A DNA stretch of 64,000 nucleotides, from contig BEIF01000001.1 in the NCBI GenBank assembly GCA_002898215.1, forward strand, positions 1,153,602-1,217,601. Reading direction: 5' to 3'. This stretch comes from a bacterium HR29 (GTDB taxonomy: Bacteria; Chloroflexota; Dehalococcoidia; Tepidiformales; Tepidiformaceae). The notes beneath the pieces were generated by a model. That model was not told where the DNA came from. It worked only from the letters and a program-made list of their open reading frames with translations, and did no database searches. A program made the position numbers and the translations under genes. Of this stretch, positions 36,122 to 45,157 are shown piece by piece (positions within the stretch are counted from its first letter, which is position 1; each line of letters begins with the position of its first letter).

Positions 36122-37312
36122 ATGCACGGCCGCAACGGCGCCGGTGACCCAGCTCGCTTCGTTGCACGACGCCTGCAGGCCGTGCCGCCCAGCGGAATCC
36201 GGAAGTTCTTCGACCTCCTCAGCACCATCGAGGACGTCATATCCCTCGGCGTAGGCGAGCCGGATTACGTCACACCGGAGCCGATCCGGCGAGCCGCGGT
36301 CGAAAGCATCGAGCGGGGAGAAACGCACTACACCTCCAACTACGGGCTTCCTGAACTGCGGGAGCGGCTCGCCCAGCACCTCTACCGCCTCTACGGCATC
36401 CGTTACGACCCGGCGAGCGAAATCATCATCACCAGCGGCTCCAGTGAGGCGTTGGATATCACCCTGCGGGCGCTCCTCGACCCCGACGACGAAGTACTCT
36501 GTCCCGACCCAAGTTATGTCGCTTACATGCCCGTGACCGTGATGGCCGGCGGCAGCTTCCGCCCGGTACCGACGTACGTGGAGAACGACTTCCAGCTCGC
36601 GGCGAGCGACGTCGAGGCGGCGATCACCGAGCGGACCAAGGTGCTCCTCCTCGGTTACCCAGCGAACCCCACCGGCGCCACGATGGATCGCGAGGCTCTG
36701 ATGGCCATCGCCGAAGTAGCGGAACGCCACGACCTGGTGGTCGTGAGCGACGAGCTGTACGACCGCCTCACCTATGTGGGGCAGCACGTCTCCTTCCCTT
36801 CGCTGCCGGGGATGCGCGACCGAACGGTGTTGTTGGGGGGCTTCAGCAAAGCCTACGCGATGACCGGCTGGCGCCTCGGCTGGGTTGCGGCGCCGGCTCC
36901 CCTGGCCGAGGCGGTGATGAAGGTCCACCAGTACGTCATGATGTCCGCGCCGACCGCCGCTCAGTTCGCAGGCCTGGCAGCGCTGGAGGTGGGGGACGAT
37001 TTCGTCCAGGAGATGGTGGCGGAGTACGACCGCCGCCGCCGGCTGATGGTGGAGGGCTTCCGCGCGATCGGGCTTCCGACCTTCGAGCCGAGAGGCGCCT
37101 TCTACGCCTTCCCCGATATCCGCGTGACCGGGCTCACCAGCGAGGCGTTTGCGGAGCTCCTGCTCCGGGAGGAGCGGGTGGCGGTGGTGCCGGGCTCCGC
37201 CTTCGGAGCGCACGGGGAAGGTTTCGTGCGCGCCTGCTACGCGAGCGGGTACGAGCAGATCGAGCGCGCCCTGGAGCGAATCGGCCGTTTCGTCCAGCGG
37301 CACCGGCGCTGA
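36122..37312 (+). CDS. Pyridoxal-phosphate aminotransferase, class I/II (aspartate aminotransferase-like)
   Basis: A 396-aa fold-type I aminotransferase. The N-terminal substrate region reads ISLGVGEPDYVTP and HYTSNYGLPELRERLA; the PLP pocket includes GYPANPTGATMD, VSDELYDRLTY and the Schiff-base lysine in GGFSKAYAMTGWRLGW. A late GAFYAFPDI segment precedes the C-terminal Arg-containing part. Subgroup is closest to AspC/PatA-type enzymes that act on aspartate or related amino acids; exact substrate is unresolved. The start (ATG 36122) follows GGGG-rich sequence but no canonical Shine-Dalgarno. Confidence 0.88.
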   Translation: MHGRNGAGDPARFVARRLQAVPPSGIRKFFDLLSTIEDVISLGVGEPDYVTPEPIRRAAVESIERGETHYTSNYGLPELRERLAQHLYRLYGIRYDPASEIIITSGSSEALDITLRALLDPDDEVLCPDPSYVAYMPVTVMAGGSFRPVPTYVENDFQLAASDVEAAITERTKVLLLGYPANPTGATMDREALMAIAEVAERHDLVVVSDELYDRLTYVGQHVSFPSLPGMRDRTVLLGGFSKAYAMTGWRLGWVAAPAPLAEAVMKVHQYVMMSAPTAAQFAGLAALEVGDDFVQEMVAEYDRRRRLMVEGFRAIGLPTFEPRGAFYAFPDIRVTGLTSEAFAELLLREERVAVVPGSAFGAHGEGFVRACYASGYEQIERALERIGRFVQRHRR

Positions 37313-37416
37313 GCGGGCCGCGAAGGGCTTCGCCACCGAACCGTCACCTCGCCGTCGCGCGTCCGACGCTCGGGAGTGTGGGGCCGACGCGCCGACACCA
37401 GCGGTAGGAGAGCAGC

Positions 37417-37992
37417 ATGCGCGTCCCGCCCGTACCGCCCGGAGCCACGCCAGAGCCGCGGCCAGTGCGGACGGGGGCGCCGCGCCCTCCAGACCCCCTG
37501 CCCGACGACGCGCCCTCGCCCAGCGATATGGTGGTGCTTTCGGAGGCGGCCTATCGGGCGCTGGCGAGGGCGCGCCTCGCGGGCGGACGACAAGCGCTGG
37601 ACGGTTCCTTCACCGTGCCCTCGCTCGAGAGCGACGTGCACGTCCAAGTGCGGCCGACAGCGGAGCCTGGGACGGTGTACGTTCGCGCGGCCATCGTGGA
37701 CCGCGGGAACCCCGCCCGACGAGTTCAATTGGAGGCCACGGTGCGGGAGTCGTGGCTGGAGCGCGTGCAGCGGGGCGCCGCCGGAGAGAAGGAACGGGCG
37801 CAGCGAACGGTGGAGGCGCTGGCTGAACTGGCCGGCATAGCCGGACAAAAAACCGTGCAGGTGAAGGCGGCGGAGCCACCCCGCATCGAGCCGCCGATTC
37901 GCGGGCCGGTGCCCCCCGTGACCGGCGCATGGCTTCCCGCCGAGTATCCGCCGGAGGCGCTCTTGCCGGCGCCGTTCGGAACCGCCGAGTAG
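37417..37992 (+). CDS. Hypothetical proline-rich protein
   Basis: A 191-aa protein I do not recognise. Both ends are proline-rich and probably disordered (residues 1-38 and 150-191). The middle holds a mixed alpha/beta region: MVVLSEAAYRALARARL, then VHVQVRPTAEPGTVYVRAAIVD and QLEATVRESWLERVQRG. No signal peptide, cysteines or known catalytic motif. The ATG follows TAGGAGA by about 6 nt. It stands alone between the aminotransferase and acyl-CoA dehydrogenase. Confidence 0.55.
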   Translation: MRVPPVPPGATPEPRPVRTGAPRPPDPLPDDAPSPSDMVVLSEAAYRALARARLAGGRQALDGSFTVPSLESDVHVQVRPTAEPGTVYVRAAIVDRGNPARRVQLEATVRESWLERVQRGAAGEKERAQRTVEALAELAGIAGQKTVQVKAAEPPRIEPPIRGPVPPVTGAWLPAEYPPEALLPAPFGTAE

Positions 37993-38030
37993 CCACCCGA
38001 CGGCCGTTCGCGTTGGGCGAAACCTTCTGG

Positions 38031-38036
38031 TAGAAT
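38031..38036 (+). promoter_or_regulatory. -10 box TAGAAT of the acyl-CoA dehydrogenase gene
   Basis: TAGAAT lies 9 nt before an in-frame ATG at 38046. If that ATG is used the enzyme has a 22-residue extension; otherwise the leader is about 65 nt. Confidence 0.45.
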
Positions 38037-38111
38037 CCGCCGCGCATGCATCAGCCACGGGCCGGCACGCCGCCGGGCGTGGACGCCGCAGAGAAGGAAA
38101 GGGTTCGCCAG

Positions 38112-39221
38112 ATGGATCTCGGACTCAGCGAAGAGCAGGAACTGCTGAAGAATTCGGCCCGCGAGTTCCTCGAGAAGGAGTGCCCGGAGGAGCATGTCCG
38201 GGCGATGGAGGAGGACGAGAAGGGGTACAGCCCCGAGCTGTGGAAGAAGATGGCCGAGCTCGGCTGGCAGGGGCTGATGATCCCCGAAGAGTACGGCGGG
38301 GCGGGCTTCTCGTTCCTCGACCTCTGCATCCTCGTTGAGGAGTTCGGGCGGGCGCTCGTGCCGGGACCGTTCATCCCCAACGCCGTCTGCGCTGCGGAGC
38401 TCATCCTCGCCGGGACCGACGCCCAAAAGCAGAAGTACCTTCCGAACATCGCGTCGGGGGCCGCGATCCACACGTACGCCATCACCGAGCCGAGCGGCCG
38501 ATGGGACCGCGAAGGCATCGAGATGAAGGCAACGCAGGCTGGCGACGAGTACATCCTGAACGGGACGAAGCTCTTCGTCCCCGATGCCCACGTCGCCGAC
38601 TACCTGCACGTCGTCGCCTGGAAGCCCGACGGCCGGCTGAGCACCTTCATCGTGCCGCGGGCTCAACCCAACATCTCGATCACGGTGCTGAAGACCATCG
38701 CCAGCGACAAACAGTGCGAGGTCGTCTTCAACGACGTGCGCGTGCCGGCGAGCGAAGTCATCGATATGGACGACGCCACGGCCCGCCGCCTGCGGAACAT
38801 GGCCACGTGCCTCGAGTGCGCCTACCTCGTCGGGCTGGCTCAGCGCGACTTCGAGATCTCGGTGAACTACGCCAAGGAGCGCGTCCAGTTCGGCCGGCCC
38901 ATCGGCTCCTTCCAGGCCATCCAGCACAAGTGCGCGGACATGGTCACGGACGTGGATGGCATGCGGTACATCATGTACAAGGCCGCCTGGGCGACGAGTG
39001 AGAACGAAGAGAGCCAGGACATGGACGTGGCCATGGCCAAGGCGTGGTGCAGCGATGCCAGCCGCCGCGTGGTGGCCCATGGGCAGCAGATCCACGGCGG
39101 CATCGGATTCACCAAGGACTACATCATCCAGCTCTACTTCCGCCGGCAGAAGCGCGCCGAGCTCTTCTGGGGCGATGGCGACTACCACCGCGAGCGCGTG
39201 GCGGAGATGCTGGGGATTTAG
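38112..39221 (+). CDS. Acyl-CoA dehydrogenase
   Basis: FAD enzyme that introduces the alpha-beta double bond into acyl-CoA. The 369-aa protein starts MDLGLSEEQELLKNSAREFLEKE, the family start, then LMIPEEYGGAGFSFLDL, YAITEPSGRW (FAD/substrate binding) and a C-terminal QQIHGGIGFTKDYIIQLYFRR. Substrate chain length is not readable. I chose ATG 38112 by homology and an AAGGAAAGGG site; ATG 38046, near the promoter, would add 22 non-conserved residues. No electron-transfer flavoprotein or thiolase genes are adjacent; the next divergent gene pair includes a MaoC-type hydratase. Confidence 0.88.
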   Translation: MDLGLSEEQELLKNSAREFLEKECPEEHVRAMEEDEKGYSPELWKKMAELGWQGLMIPEEYGGAGFSFLDLCILVEEFGRALVPGPFIPNAVCAAELILAGTDAQKQKYLPNIASGAAIHTYAITEPSGRWDREGIEMKATQAGDEYILNGTKLFVPDAHVADYLHVVAWKPDGRLSTFIVPRAQPNISITVLKTIASDKQCEVVFNDVRVPASEVIDMDDATARRLRNMATCLECAYLVGLAQRDFEISVNYAKERVQFGRPIGSFQAIQHKCADMVTDVDGMRYIMYKAAWATSENEESQDMDVAMAKAWCSDASRRVVAHGQQIHGGIGFTKDYIIQLYFRRQKRAELFWGDGDYHRERVAEMLGI

Positions 39222-39250
39222 CGGCCGGGCAACGAACGTCGCACGCGAGA

Positions 39251-39280
39251 CGAGGGCGGGGAGGCGCCTCCCCGCCCTCG
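39251..39280. terminator. Perfect 30-bp palindrome, bidirectional terminator
   Basis: The two 15-base arms (starting CGAGGGCGGGGAGGC) are exact reverse complements with no spacer. It lies between the convergent acyl-CoA dehydrogenase and FmdB genes and ends in CTCTCTTCCC on the plus strand. Confidence 0.75.
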
Positions 39281-39307
39281 CTCTCTTCCCAGCCGCCAGG
39301 CGGCGAG

Positions 39308-39598
39308 TCAGTGCACGTGGTCGTGCGTGTGCGAATGGGAATGGCCGTGGTCGTGGGTGTGCGAGTGGCCGTTCCCGTCCTCGTCGAAATCGAAGTCATC
39401 CTCTTCGCCGCGCTCCCAAGGAGGTGGCTTGTCCTCCTCGCCGGGCTCGGCGCGGCCGACCACCACGAACGTTCCCATGAGCTTCTGCGCCTGCTGCCCG
39501 CACGAAGGGCAGGGAAGGAACTGGAGAACATCCTTCATCGGCATCCGCTTCTCGAAGGTCGTGCCGCAGCCCGCGCAGCGGTACTCGTACAACGCCAT
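39308..39598 (-). CDS. FmdB-type zinc-ribbon protein with His-rich tail
   Basis: A 96-aa protein. Residues 1-45 are a standard FmdB zinc ribbon: YEYRCAGCGTTFEKR and LPCPSCGQQ, two CXXC knuckles. An acidic stretch (EEDDFDFDEDG) follows and the last 20 residues are about half histidine (HSHTHDHGHSHS), a metal-binding tail. FmdB relatives are putative regulators or ribosome-associated factors; the His tail would be a metal buffer or sensor. ATG at 39598 with a GAGG site upstream. Confidence 0.82.
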   Translation of the reverse strand: MALYEYRCAGCGTTFEKRMPMKDVLQFLPCPSCGQQAQKLMGTFVVVGRAEPGEEDKPPPWERGEEDDFDFDEDGNGHSHTHDHGHSHSHTHDHVH

Positions 39599-39619
39599 CG
39601 GCTCGCCTCCGTGCCGGAC

Positions 39620-40411
39620 TCAGGCCGGCGGTCTCAGTTCGTAGATAGCGGTATGGTCGACGCGGAGCAAGGGACGCTCCCCGGCGAAGAGGCCGACATC
39701 GAGGCGCACGAAACGGTGGCCCTTCCGCTCGAAAACCTCGAGTACGCGGGCACGGGTCTCGAACTCGGCACCCACCTCGGGAGCCCCGAATATCGAGAAG
39801 CCGCTCGAGACGTGCACCCACGGCCCGAGGCGGACGTTCGCCGAGAGCACCCAGTTGGCGTACCGGATGCCCAGCCCCGGGTGCTGAAGTTCCGCTGGGC
39901 TGGCGCCGAGGCCGACCTCGGCGAGGTACCGCCGCGCTTCCGCCGGGTCGAATCGCGCCCGAAGCGTCCCCAAGACGACACGTTCCCGGAAGGCTTCTTC
40001 CGAGGCAGCGGGGCGTTCGGCAGCCCCCGGCAGCGGGGCGGCCGGGAAGTCGGGGAGGCGGGGCGGAGCGCCATCGCCGAGGCCCGCCCAGCCGTCGGCC
40101 ACGGTCTGGCCCTCCGGGCCCAGCGCACTGAGCGCGAGGCGGCCATCTCCGTTCGGCTCCGCCCGAGCGGTGACCACATCGCCGTCGTAAACGGGCGAGG
40201 TCAACCGGACGAACCCTTCGCCACGCGAGAGAAACTCCGGCCCGAGAAGATGGAGCGCGGCCTCCATCAGGTAGGCGATGGTGGTGACGCCGGGCACGAG
40301 CCCGCCGCGGAAGCCGTAGCGGCGGGCGACGCTGTCTTCGTGGATGCGGTTTTCGCTGCTCTCAGCGGTGTTGCGGGCGACGAACTGCAGCTCTGCGGCG
40401 GGCCTCATCAC
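39620..40411 (-). CDS. MaoC-like hotdog-fold hydratase
   Basis: A 263-aa protein with the MaoC hydratase motif in its first part (RIHEDSVARRYGFRGGLVPGVTTIAYLM, the catalytic His/Asp region with overhanging segment) and a second, weaker hotdog half (HPGLGIRYANWVLSANVRLG...VFERKGHRFVRLDV). It probably hydrates or dehydrates an acyl-CoA. The upstream 80-aa zinc protein overlaps its start as ATGA. Confidence 0.78.
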   Translation of the reverse strand: MMRPAAELQFVARNTAESSENRIHEDSVARRYGFRGGLVPGVTTIAYLMEAALHLLGPEFLSRGEGFVRLTSPVYDGDVVTARAEPNGDGRLALSALGPEGQTVADGWAGLGDGAPPRLPDFPAAPLPGAAERPAASEEAFRERVVLGTLRARFDPAEARRYLAEVGLGASPAELQHPGLGIRYANWVLSANVRLGPWVHVSSGFSIFGAPEVGAEFETRARVLEVFERKGHRFVRLDVGLFAGERPLLRVDHTAIYELRPPA

Positions 40412-40650
40412 GCGTGCTCCCCAGCACCGGCGGGCGGGGCGGGCTCGTACGGGGTTCGCGGCCGGGCCACCTCACGGAACTCGGGGAACATGGTATCGAA
40501 CCGGCGCACGCTGACGGGGCGCCGGATGCCCTGGTGCTCGCACGCCGACCCTACGGAGCAGGACTGGCAGCAGAACAGCCGGCCCGCCATGCGGTATCCC
40601 CGGCCGGGAATGAGGACGTAGCAGCGGCTGCAGCGCGAAGCATCGTTCAT
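40408..40650 (-). CDS. Small Cys-rich zinc-binding protein
   Basis: An 80-aa protein with CSRCYVLIPGRGYRMAGRLF followed by CCQSC, a four-cysteine (CXXC...CXXC) zinc-ribbon-like module at residues about 7-29. The remainder is basic then proline-rich, ending in APPAGAGEHA. The family is not recognised. ATG 40650 follows AAGGA by 10 nt; it is coupled to the downstream MaoC gene. Confidence 0.6.
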   Translation of the reverse strand: MNDASRCSRCYVLIPGRGYRMAGRLFCCQSCSVGSACEHQGIRRPVSVRRFDTMFPEFREVARPRTPYEPAPPAGAGEHA

Positions 40651-40758
40651 GCGGGACAGGTCCTTCCGGGAGTCGTCGGTCGTGGTTATTGTGCCGCCCG
40701 AGCGCACGCGGGGAAACGGCCGGTGGCCGCCGAGAGCCGATTCGGGCATGCTAGGGGC

Positions 40759-41325
40759 GTGGTTCGCATCAATCGCGTCTACACGCGCACGGGCGACGAC
40801 GGCTCGACCGCGCTGGGCGGCGGTCAGCGCGTCCCGAAGGACAGCCTGCGTATCGAGGCGTACGGCACCGTCGACGAGCTGAACAGCGTGCTCGGCGTCG
40901 CCGTCGCGATGGGCCTTGCCGAGCCGCTCCGGGAGCCCATCTTTACCGTCCAACAGGTGCTGTTCAACTTGGGGTCGGACCTCTGCATCCTCGAGAGCGA
41001 CAAGGAGCGGCTTCCCGTTCCCCGCATCGAGCCGCGGCATGTCGAGCAGCTCGAGCGATGGATGGACGCCTGGAACGCGGAGCTCGAACCGCTCCGGAGC
41101 TTCATCCTTCCCGGGGGCGACCCTGCCGCGGCCCAGCTCCACGTAGCCCGCACGGTGTGTCGGCGGGCGGAACGGCGCGTTATCGCCCTTTCGCGGCAGG
41201 AAGCCATCGGACCGCACGTGATCCCCTACCTCAACCGGTTGGGCGATTTCCTCTTCGTGGCAGCGCGGTACCAGGCGAAGCTCTCCGGGAGAGGCGACGT
41301 TCTCTGGGATAGCCGCGCCTTCTGA
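40759..41325 (+). CDS. Cob(I)yrinic acid a,c-diamide adenosyltransferase (PduO type)
   Basis: Attaches the adenosyl group from ATP to cobalt to make coenzyme B12. The 188-aa protein shows the PduO-type fold: RVYTRTGDDGSTALGGGQRVPKDSLRIEAYGTVDELNS (ATP-binding start), then GSDLCILES and ARTVCRRAERRVIAL (ARxxxRRAER signature) and LNRLGDFLFVAAR. GTG start at 40759, 6 nt after a CATGCT box. No other cobalamin genes are in the window. Confidence 0.93.
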   Translation: MVRINRVYTRTGDDGSTALGGGQRVPKDSLRIEAYGTVDELNSVLGVAVAMGLAEPLREPIFTVQQVLFNLGSDLCILESDKERLPVPRIEPRHVEQLERWMDAWNAELEPLRSFILPGGDPAAAQLHVARTVCRRAERRVIALSRQEAIGPHVIPYLNRLGDFLFVAARYQAKLSGRGDVLWDSRAF

Positions 41326-41436
41326 ATCGCGTTCCATCGTCCCAAGGGCGCCGCGCGCCTATCATTGAGTGCGCCGGACCGGCTGCGGAGGCGACGGTCC
41401 GAGCCGCCGCCGCGGAGTGCAGTATGGGGGTCTGCA

Positions 41437-43293
41437 GTGGGGGTCGATGAGGCATTCGTTCGGGAGCTCGCCCAGCAGCTCCGCGTGGACGCCATCCGAA
41501 TCACGGCGCTCGCCGGGTCAGGGCACCCCACCTCCTCCCTCTCCGCGGCCGAGCTGATCGCCGTTCTTGCGGCGGGTCACCTCCGCTACGACTTCGAACG
41601 TCCCGACCACCCCCTCAACGACGAGCTCATCTTCTCGAAGGGCCACGCCTCGCCCCTGCTCTACGCCCTCTATCGGGCCGTCGGCGCCATCAGCGAGGAG
41701 GAGCTGCTCACGTACCGGCGTTTCGGCAGCCGGCTGGAAGGACACCCCACCCCGGTCTTGCCCTGGGTGAAGGTCGCGACCGGCTCGCTCGGGCAGGGGC
41801 TACCCATCGGCGTCGGCGTTGCCCTGGCGGCGAAGCGGCTCGACCGGCTGCCGTACCGAGTGTGGGTGTTGTGCGGCGACAGCGAGATGGCCGAGGGCTC
41901 GATGTGGGAGGCGGTCGAGCACGCGGCGCACTGGAGCCTCGACAACCTGGTGGCCATTGTCGATGTCAACCGGCTCGGGCAGGCCGGCGAGACGATGTAC
42001 GGCTGGAATACCCGAGCGTACGCGGAGCGCTTCCGCGCCTTCGGGTGGCACACGATCGAAATCGACGGCCACGATGTTCGCGCCATCGACGAGGCGTATC
42101 GGGAGGCAACCGCCATGCGCGGCCGGCCGACAGCTGTGATTGCCCGCACGGTGAAGGGCAAGGGCGTGCCGTGGGTCGAGGACCAGAACGGCGCCCACGG
42201 GAAGCCCATCGAGCGCTCCGAGGAGGCGATCGCCCTGCTGGGAGGGGTTCGCAACCTGACGGTACGGCCGCTGCGTCCGCCCGCGGCGGAGCCCCACCGC
42301 TTCCCTTCGGAGCCCCACCCGCTGCCCTCCTTCGCCGTGGGAGAGAAGGTGGCGACGCGCTTCGCCTACGGCAAAGCGCTCGCGGCGCTGGGGAGCCGCC
42401 GGGGCGATGTCGTGGCGCTGGATGCGGAGGTGAAGAACTCCACGTTCGCGGAGTTCTTCGAGCAGGCCCATCCGGAGCGGTTCTTCGAACTCCACATCGC
42501 CGAACAGCAGATGATCGCCGCGGCCGTCGGGATGCAGGCGCGAGGCTGGCGTCCGTTCGCCTCCTCCTTCGCCGCCTTCCTCACGCGGGCAGCGGATTTC
42601 GTCCGCATGGCGGCCGTCAGCCGCGCGAACCTCTGCCTCGTCGGCTCGCATGCGGGCGTCTCCATCGGACAGGACGGCCCCTCGCAGATGGGCCTCGAGG
42701 ACCTGGCGCTCTTCCGCGCCATCCACGGGAGCACGGTGCTCTACCCGTGCGACGCGAATCAGACCGTCGCCCTCGTGGAGGCGATGGCGAGCGTGCGAGG
42801 GATCGCCTACCTCCGCACCACGCGGGCGGCGACCTCCGTGCTGTACGAATCGGGGCGGGACTTCCCGATCGGCGGGAGCGTGACCTTGAATGCCTCGGCC
42901 GACGACGCCGTTACCATCGTCGCGGCGGGGATCACCCTGCACGAGGCGCTCGCCGCCGCCCAGCAACTCAGAGGGCGAGGAATCGCCGCTCGAGTGGTCG
43001 ATGCGTACTCCGTCAAGCCCATCGACGCCGGAGCGCTCGCCCATCATGCCGCTGCCACGGGCCGCCTCGTCATCGCCGAGGACCACTGGCCGGAAGGCGG
43101 CTTGGGCGAAGCCGTGCTCGCCGCCATCGCCGATGTGCGCCCGTTCCCTTCGGTACGCCACCTCGCGGTTCGCGGGATGCCCGGCTCCGGGACACCGGAG
43201 GAGCTGCTCGCCGCCGCAGGGATCGACGCTGCCGCCATCGTCCAGGCAGCCCTCGACCTCTGCGACGACGCCCACCAGCGCCCCCCGAAATGA
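41437..43293 (+). CDS. tkt: Transketolase (short, animal-TKT-like)
   Basis: Transfers two-carbon units between sugar phosphates using thiamine diphosphate. The 618-aa protein carries LAGSGHPTSSLSAAELIAVL, ELIFSKGHASPLLYALY, the ThDP/Mg motif CGDSEMAEGSMWEAVEHAAHWSLDNLVAIVDVN, and the second half with EQQMIAAAVGMQARG. Its features resemble the about-620-residue transketolase group containing animal TKT rather than the E. coli TktA type of about 660. The GTG at 41437 follows GGGGG; a TTG at 41365 would add 24 residues. Its TGA overlaps the nitroreductase ATG. Confidence 0.9.
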   Translation: MGVDEAFVRELAQQLRVDAIRITALAGSGHPTSSLSAAELIAVLAAGHLRYDFERPDHPLNDELIFSKGHASPLLYALYRAVGAISEEELLTYRRFGSRLEGHPTPVLPWVKVATGSLGQGLPIGVGVALAAKRLDRLPYRVWVLCGDSEMAEGSMWEAVEHAAHWSLDNLVAIVDVNRLGQAGETMYGWNTRAYAERFRAFGWHTIEIDGHDVRAIDEAYREATAMRGRPTAVIARTVKGKGVPWVEDQNGAHGKPIERSEEAIALLGGVRNLTVRPLRPPAAEPHRFPSEPHPLPSFAVGEKVATRFAYGKALAALGSRRGDVVALDAEVKNSTFAEFFEQAHPERFFELHIAEQQMIAAAVGMQARGWRPFASSFAAFLTRAADFVRMAAVSRANLCLVGSHAGVSIGQDGPSQMGLEDLALFRAIHGSTVLYPCDANQTVALVEAMASVRGIAYLRTTRAATSVLYESGRDFPIGGSVTLNASADDAVTIVAAGITLHEALAAAQQLRGRGIAARVVDAYSVKPIDAGALAHHAAATGRLVIAEDHWPEGGLGEAVLAAIADVRPFPSVRHLAVRGMPGSGTPEELLAAAGIDAAAIVQAALDLCDDAHQRPPK

Positions 43294-43952
43294 GGGAGCA
43301 GCCGGGCTTCTTCGAGGTCGTCTACACCACGCGCGCCCTGCGGCGCTTCCGGCCCGACCCCGTGCCCGACGAGGTGCTCTTCCAGCTCCTCGACGCTGCG
43401 ATACGTGCCCCTTCGGGCCAGAACGCGCAGGACTGGCGCTTCATCATCGTCCGGGACCGCACGGTGAAGGAGAGGATGCAGACGTGGGCCCTCCAGGCAT
43501 GGGAGCGGTACGCGCAGCGCTTTCCGGACATCGACTCGCTGCCGCGGACCCAGCGCCTCTCCCTCCGTGCCGTCGAGCATCTGGCCAGCCATTTCGCCGA
43601 GGTGCCGGTGGTCATCGTGGTCTGCGGCCTCCGGGGAAGACACACGACGCCCGGCGGGAGCATCTTCCCAGCAGTGCAGAACCTGCTCCTGGCGGCGCGG
43701 GCGTTGGGCCTCGGCGGCTCGATCTTCAACTTGGCGCTCGGCGACCGCGAGGCACTGCGTCAGCTCCTGGGAATACCCGATACGAACGAGATCTTCTGCG
43801 CTCTCCCGCTCGGCTACCCGAGCGACCGCCACGGTCCCGTACGGCGGAAGCCGGTGAAGAACGTCACCTTCCTCGAACGGTGGGGCCGACGCTGGCCGTT
43901 CGCCGAAGCGCAGCCCGACGAGGGTTGGCAGGGGCGCTGGCTGCAGCCGTAG
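43290..43952 (+). CDS. Nitroreductase-family flavoprotein
   Basis: A 220-aa FMN enzyme. It starts with VVYTTRALRRFRPDPVPDEVLF, the FMN-phosphate Arg cluster, then APSGQNAQDWRFIIV and a C-terminal LPLGYPSDRHGPVRRKPV. Such enzymes reduce nitro compounds, quinones or flavins with NAD(P)H; the substrate is unknown. ATGA overlap with the transketolase stop. Confidence 0.88.
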   Translation: MREQPGFFEVVYTTRALRRFRPDPVPDEVLFQLLDAAIRAPSGQNAQDWRFIIVRDRTVKERMQTWALQAWERYAQRFPDIDSLPRTQRLSLRAVEHLASHFAEVPVVIVVCGLRGRHTTPGGSIFPAVQNLLLAARALGLGGSIFNLALGDREALRQLLGIPDTNEIFCALPLGYPSDRHGPVRRKPVKNVTFLERWGRRWPFAEAQPDEGWQGRWLQP

Positions 43953-43956
43953 ACGG

Positions 43957-44748
43957 CTACGAGCGACGTAGGCAGCGCTGCACGAAGTGCGAGATCGCCG
44001 AGAAGTACGCTTCGGCGCCGACCCAGAGGATGTCGTTGTGCCCGGCGTTCGGAATGACGACGAAGTCCTTCTCGCGGCTAGGTAGCCGGTGGTACAGGTC
44101 GGCGGCCGCCTCGAGGGGGATGAGCTCGTCCCGCTCACCATGGATGAAGAGCACGGGCACGTTCACCGCCTCGATGCGCGCATCGTGGGCTCGGACGAGC
44201 TCCGCCAGCGGCCCCAGCGGCTCCCCGACGAACCGCCGGACGAGCCGGCCAAGGTTCGCGGCGCTGCTTTCGAGCACGAGCCCTGAAATCGCCTCGCCGT
44301 AGGTCGCGGCCAGCTCGAGGGCGGGGTAACCGCCGAGGCTGCGCCCGTACACGAAGCGCGGCCCCGGGGCGGCGAGCTCCTCGAGCCAGCGAAGCCAGGC
44401 CTGCCAGACAGCATGAGCGTCGGTGAAGAGGGAGGCGAAGGATGGCGTGCCGCTGCTCGCCCCGTAGCCACGGTAGTCGGCGACCGAGAGCGCGATTCCG
44501 AGTTGCGAGAAGGCCGTCGCCAATGCGTCGTAGTCGGCGATGACCTCACCGTTCCCGTGGAAGAGGAGCATGGCCGGACGGCCCGCACGGGCTTCGTAGA
44601 GGCGGACCGCGATGCGGGCACCGGGCACCTCCACGAAACGGTCGACGGCGCCCGGCGGGGGTGGGGACGTATCCGGTCGGGGGTAGAACAGCCAGTGGGC
44701 GACGCCCAGGTGGTCGACGAGGCCGTACGCTGGGAGGGTGCCGTCCAT
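43957..44748 (-). CDS. Alpha/beta hydrolase
   Basis: A 263-aa serine hydrolase with the oxyanion stretch LLFHGNGEVIADY, nucleophile elbow VYGRSLGGYPAL (Ser) and late GAGHND-type motif (NAGHND, His). Similar proteins are BEM46/FrsA-like hydrolases. The ATG at 44748 lies 9 nt after a TACGCT box on this strand and there is no ribosome site. Confidence 0.82.
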   Translation of the reverse strand: MDGTLPAYGLVDHLGVAHWLFYPRPDTSPPPPGAVDRFVEVPGARIAVRLYEARAGRPAMLLFHGNGEVIADYDALATAFSQLGIALSVADYRGYGASSGTPSFASLFTDAHAVWQAWLRWLEELAAPGPRFVYGRSLGGYPALELAATYGEAISGLVLESSAANLGRLVRRFVGEPLGPLAELVRAHDARIEAVNVPVLFIHGERDELIPLEAAADLYHRLPSREKDFVVIPNAGHNDILWVGAEAYFSAISHFVQRCLRRS

Positions 44749-44757
44749 CGCCCGTCG

Positions 44758-44763
44758 AGCGTA
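44758..44763 (-). promoter_or_regulatory. -10 box TACGCT of the alpha/beta hydrolase
   Basis: On the minus strand TACGCT ends 9 nt before the ATG at 44748. Confidence 0.4.
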
Positions 44764-44806
44764 CCATGGGCGGACGGCCGCGAGAGAATCCGCCAGGAGG
44801 TCGAGA

Positions 44807-45157
44807 GTGGAACGCCGAATCGAGGCCGTGGGCCGGTACGAACTCCTCCAGGACTACTCCGGAGCGCAGATGAGCATCCGCATCCTGCGGCTTCGGGGCG
44901 GCGAGGAGTCGGTTCAGCGGCACGTCCACAACCGTTCGGCGCAGGTGTACGTCGCCCTCGTGGGCCGCCTGCTCGTGGAACGCGACGGCGAAGAGACCAT
45001 CATCGAGCCGTACGAGACGGCGGAAGTCCCGCCCGGGACCGTCCACGGAGCCCGGCCCCTGGACGAGGAGGCCATCGTCGCGAACATCTCCGTTCCGCCG
45101 CTCGCTCCGGACGATCAGATCCCCGCCTCGCGACTGGAATCGGCGAACTGGGGCTGA
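44807..45157 (+). CDS. Cupin-domain protein
   Basis: A 116-aa single-cupin protein: strand-rich, with RHVHNRSAQVYVALVGRLLVERDGE (first cupin motif with His metal ligands) and AEVPPGTVHGARP (second motif). Metal binding is likely; the substrate is unknown. GTG start with AGGAGG at 44795-44800, 6 nt spacing. Its 3' end overlaps the end of the convergent EndoV-like gene by 43 nt. Confidence 0.78.
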   Translation: MERRIEAVGRYELLQDYSGAQMSIRILRLRGGEESVQRHVHNRSAQVYVALVGRLLVERDGEETIIEPYETAEVPPGTVHGARPLDEEAIVANISVPPLAPDDQIPASRLESANWG

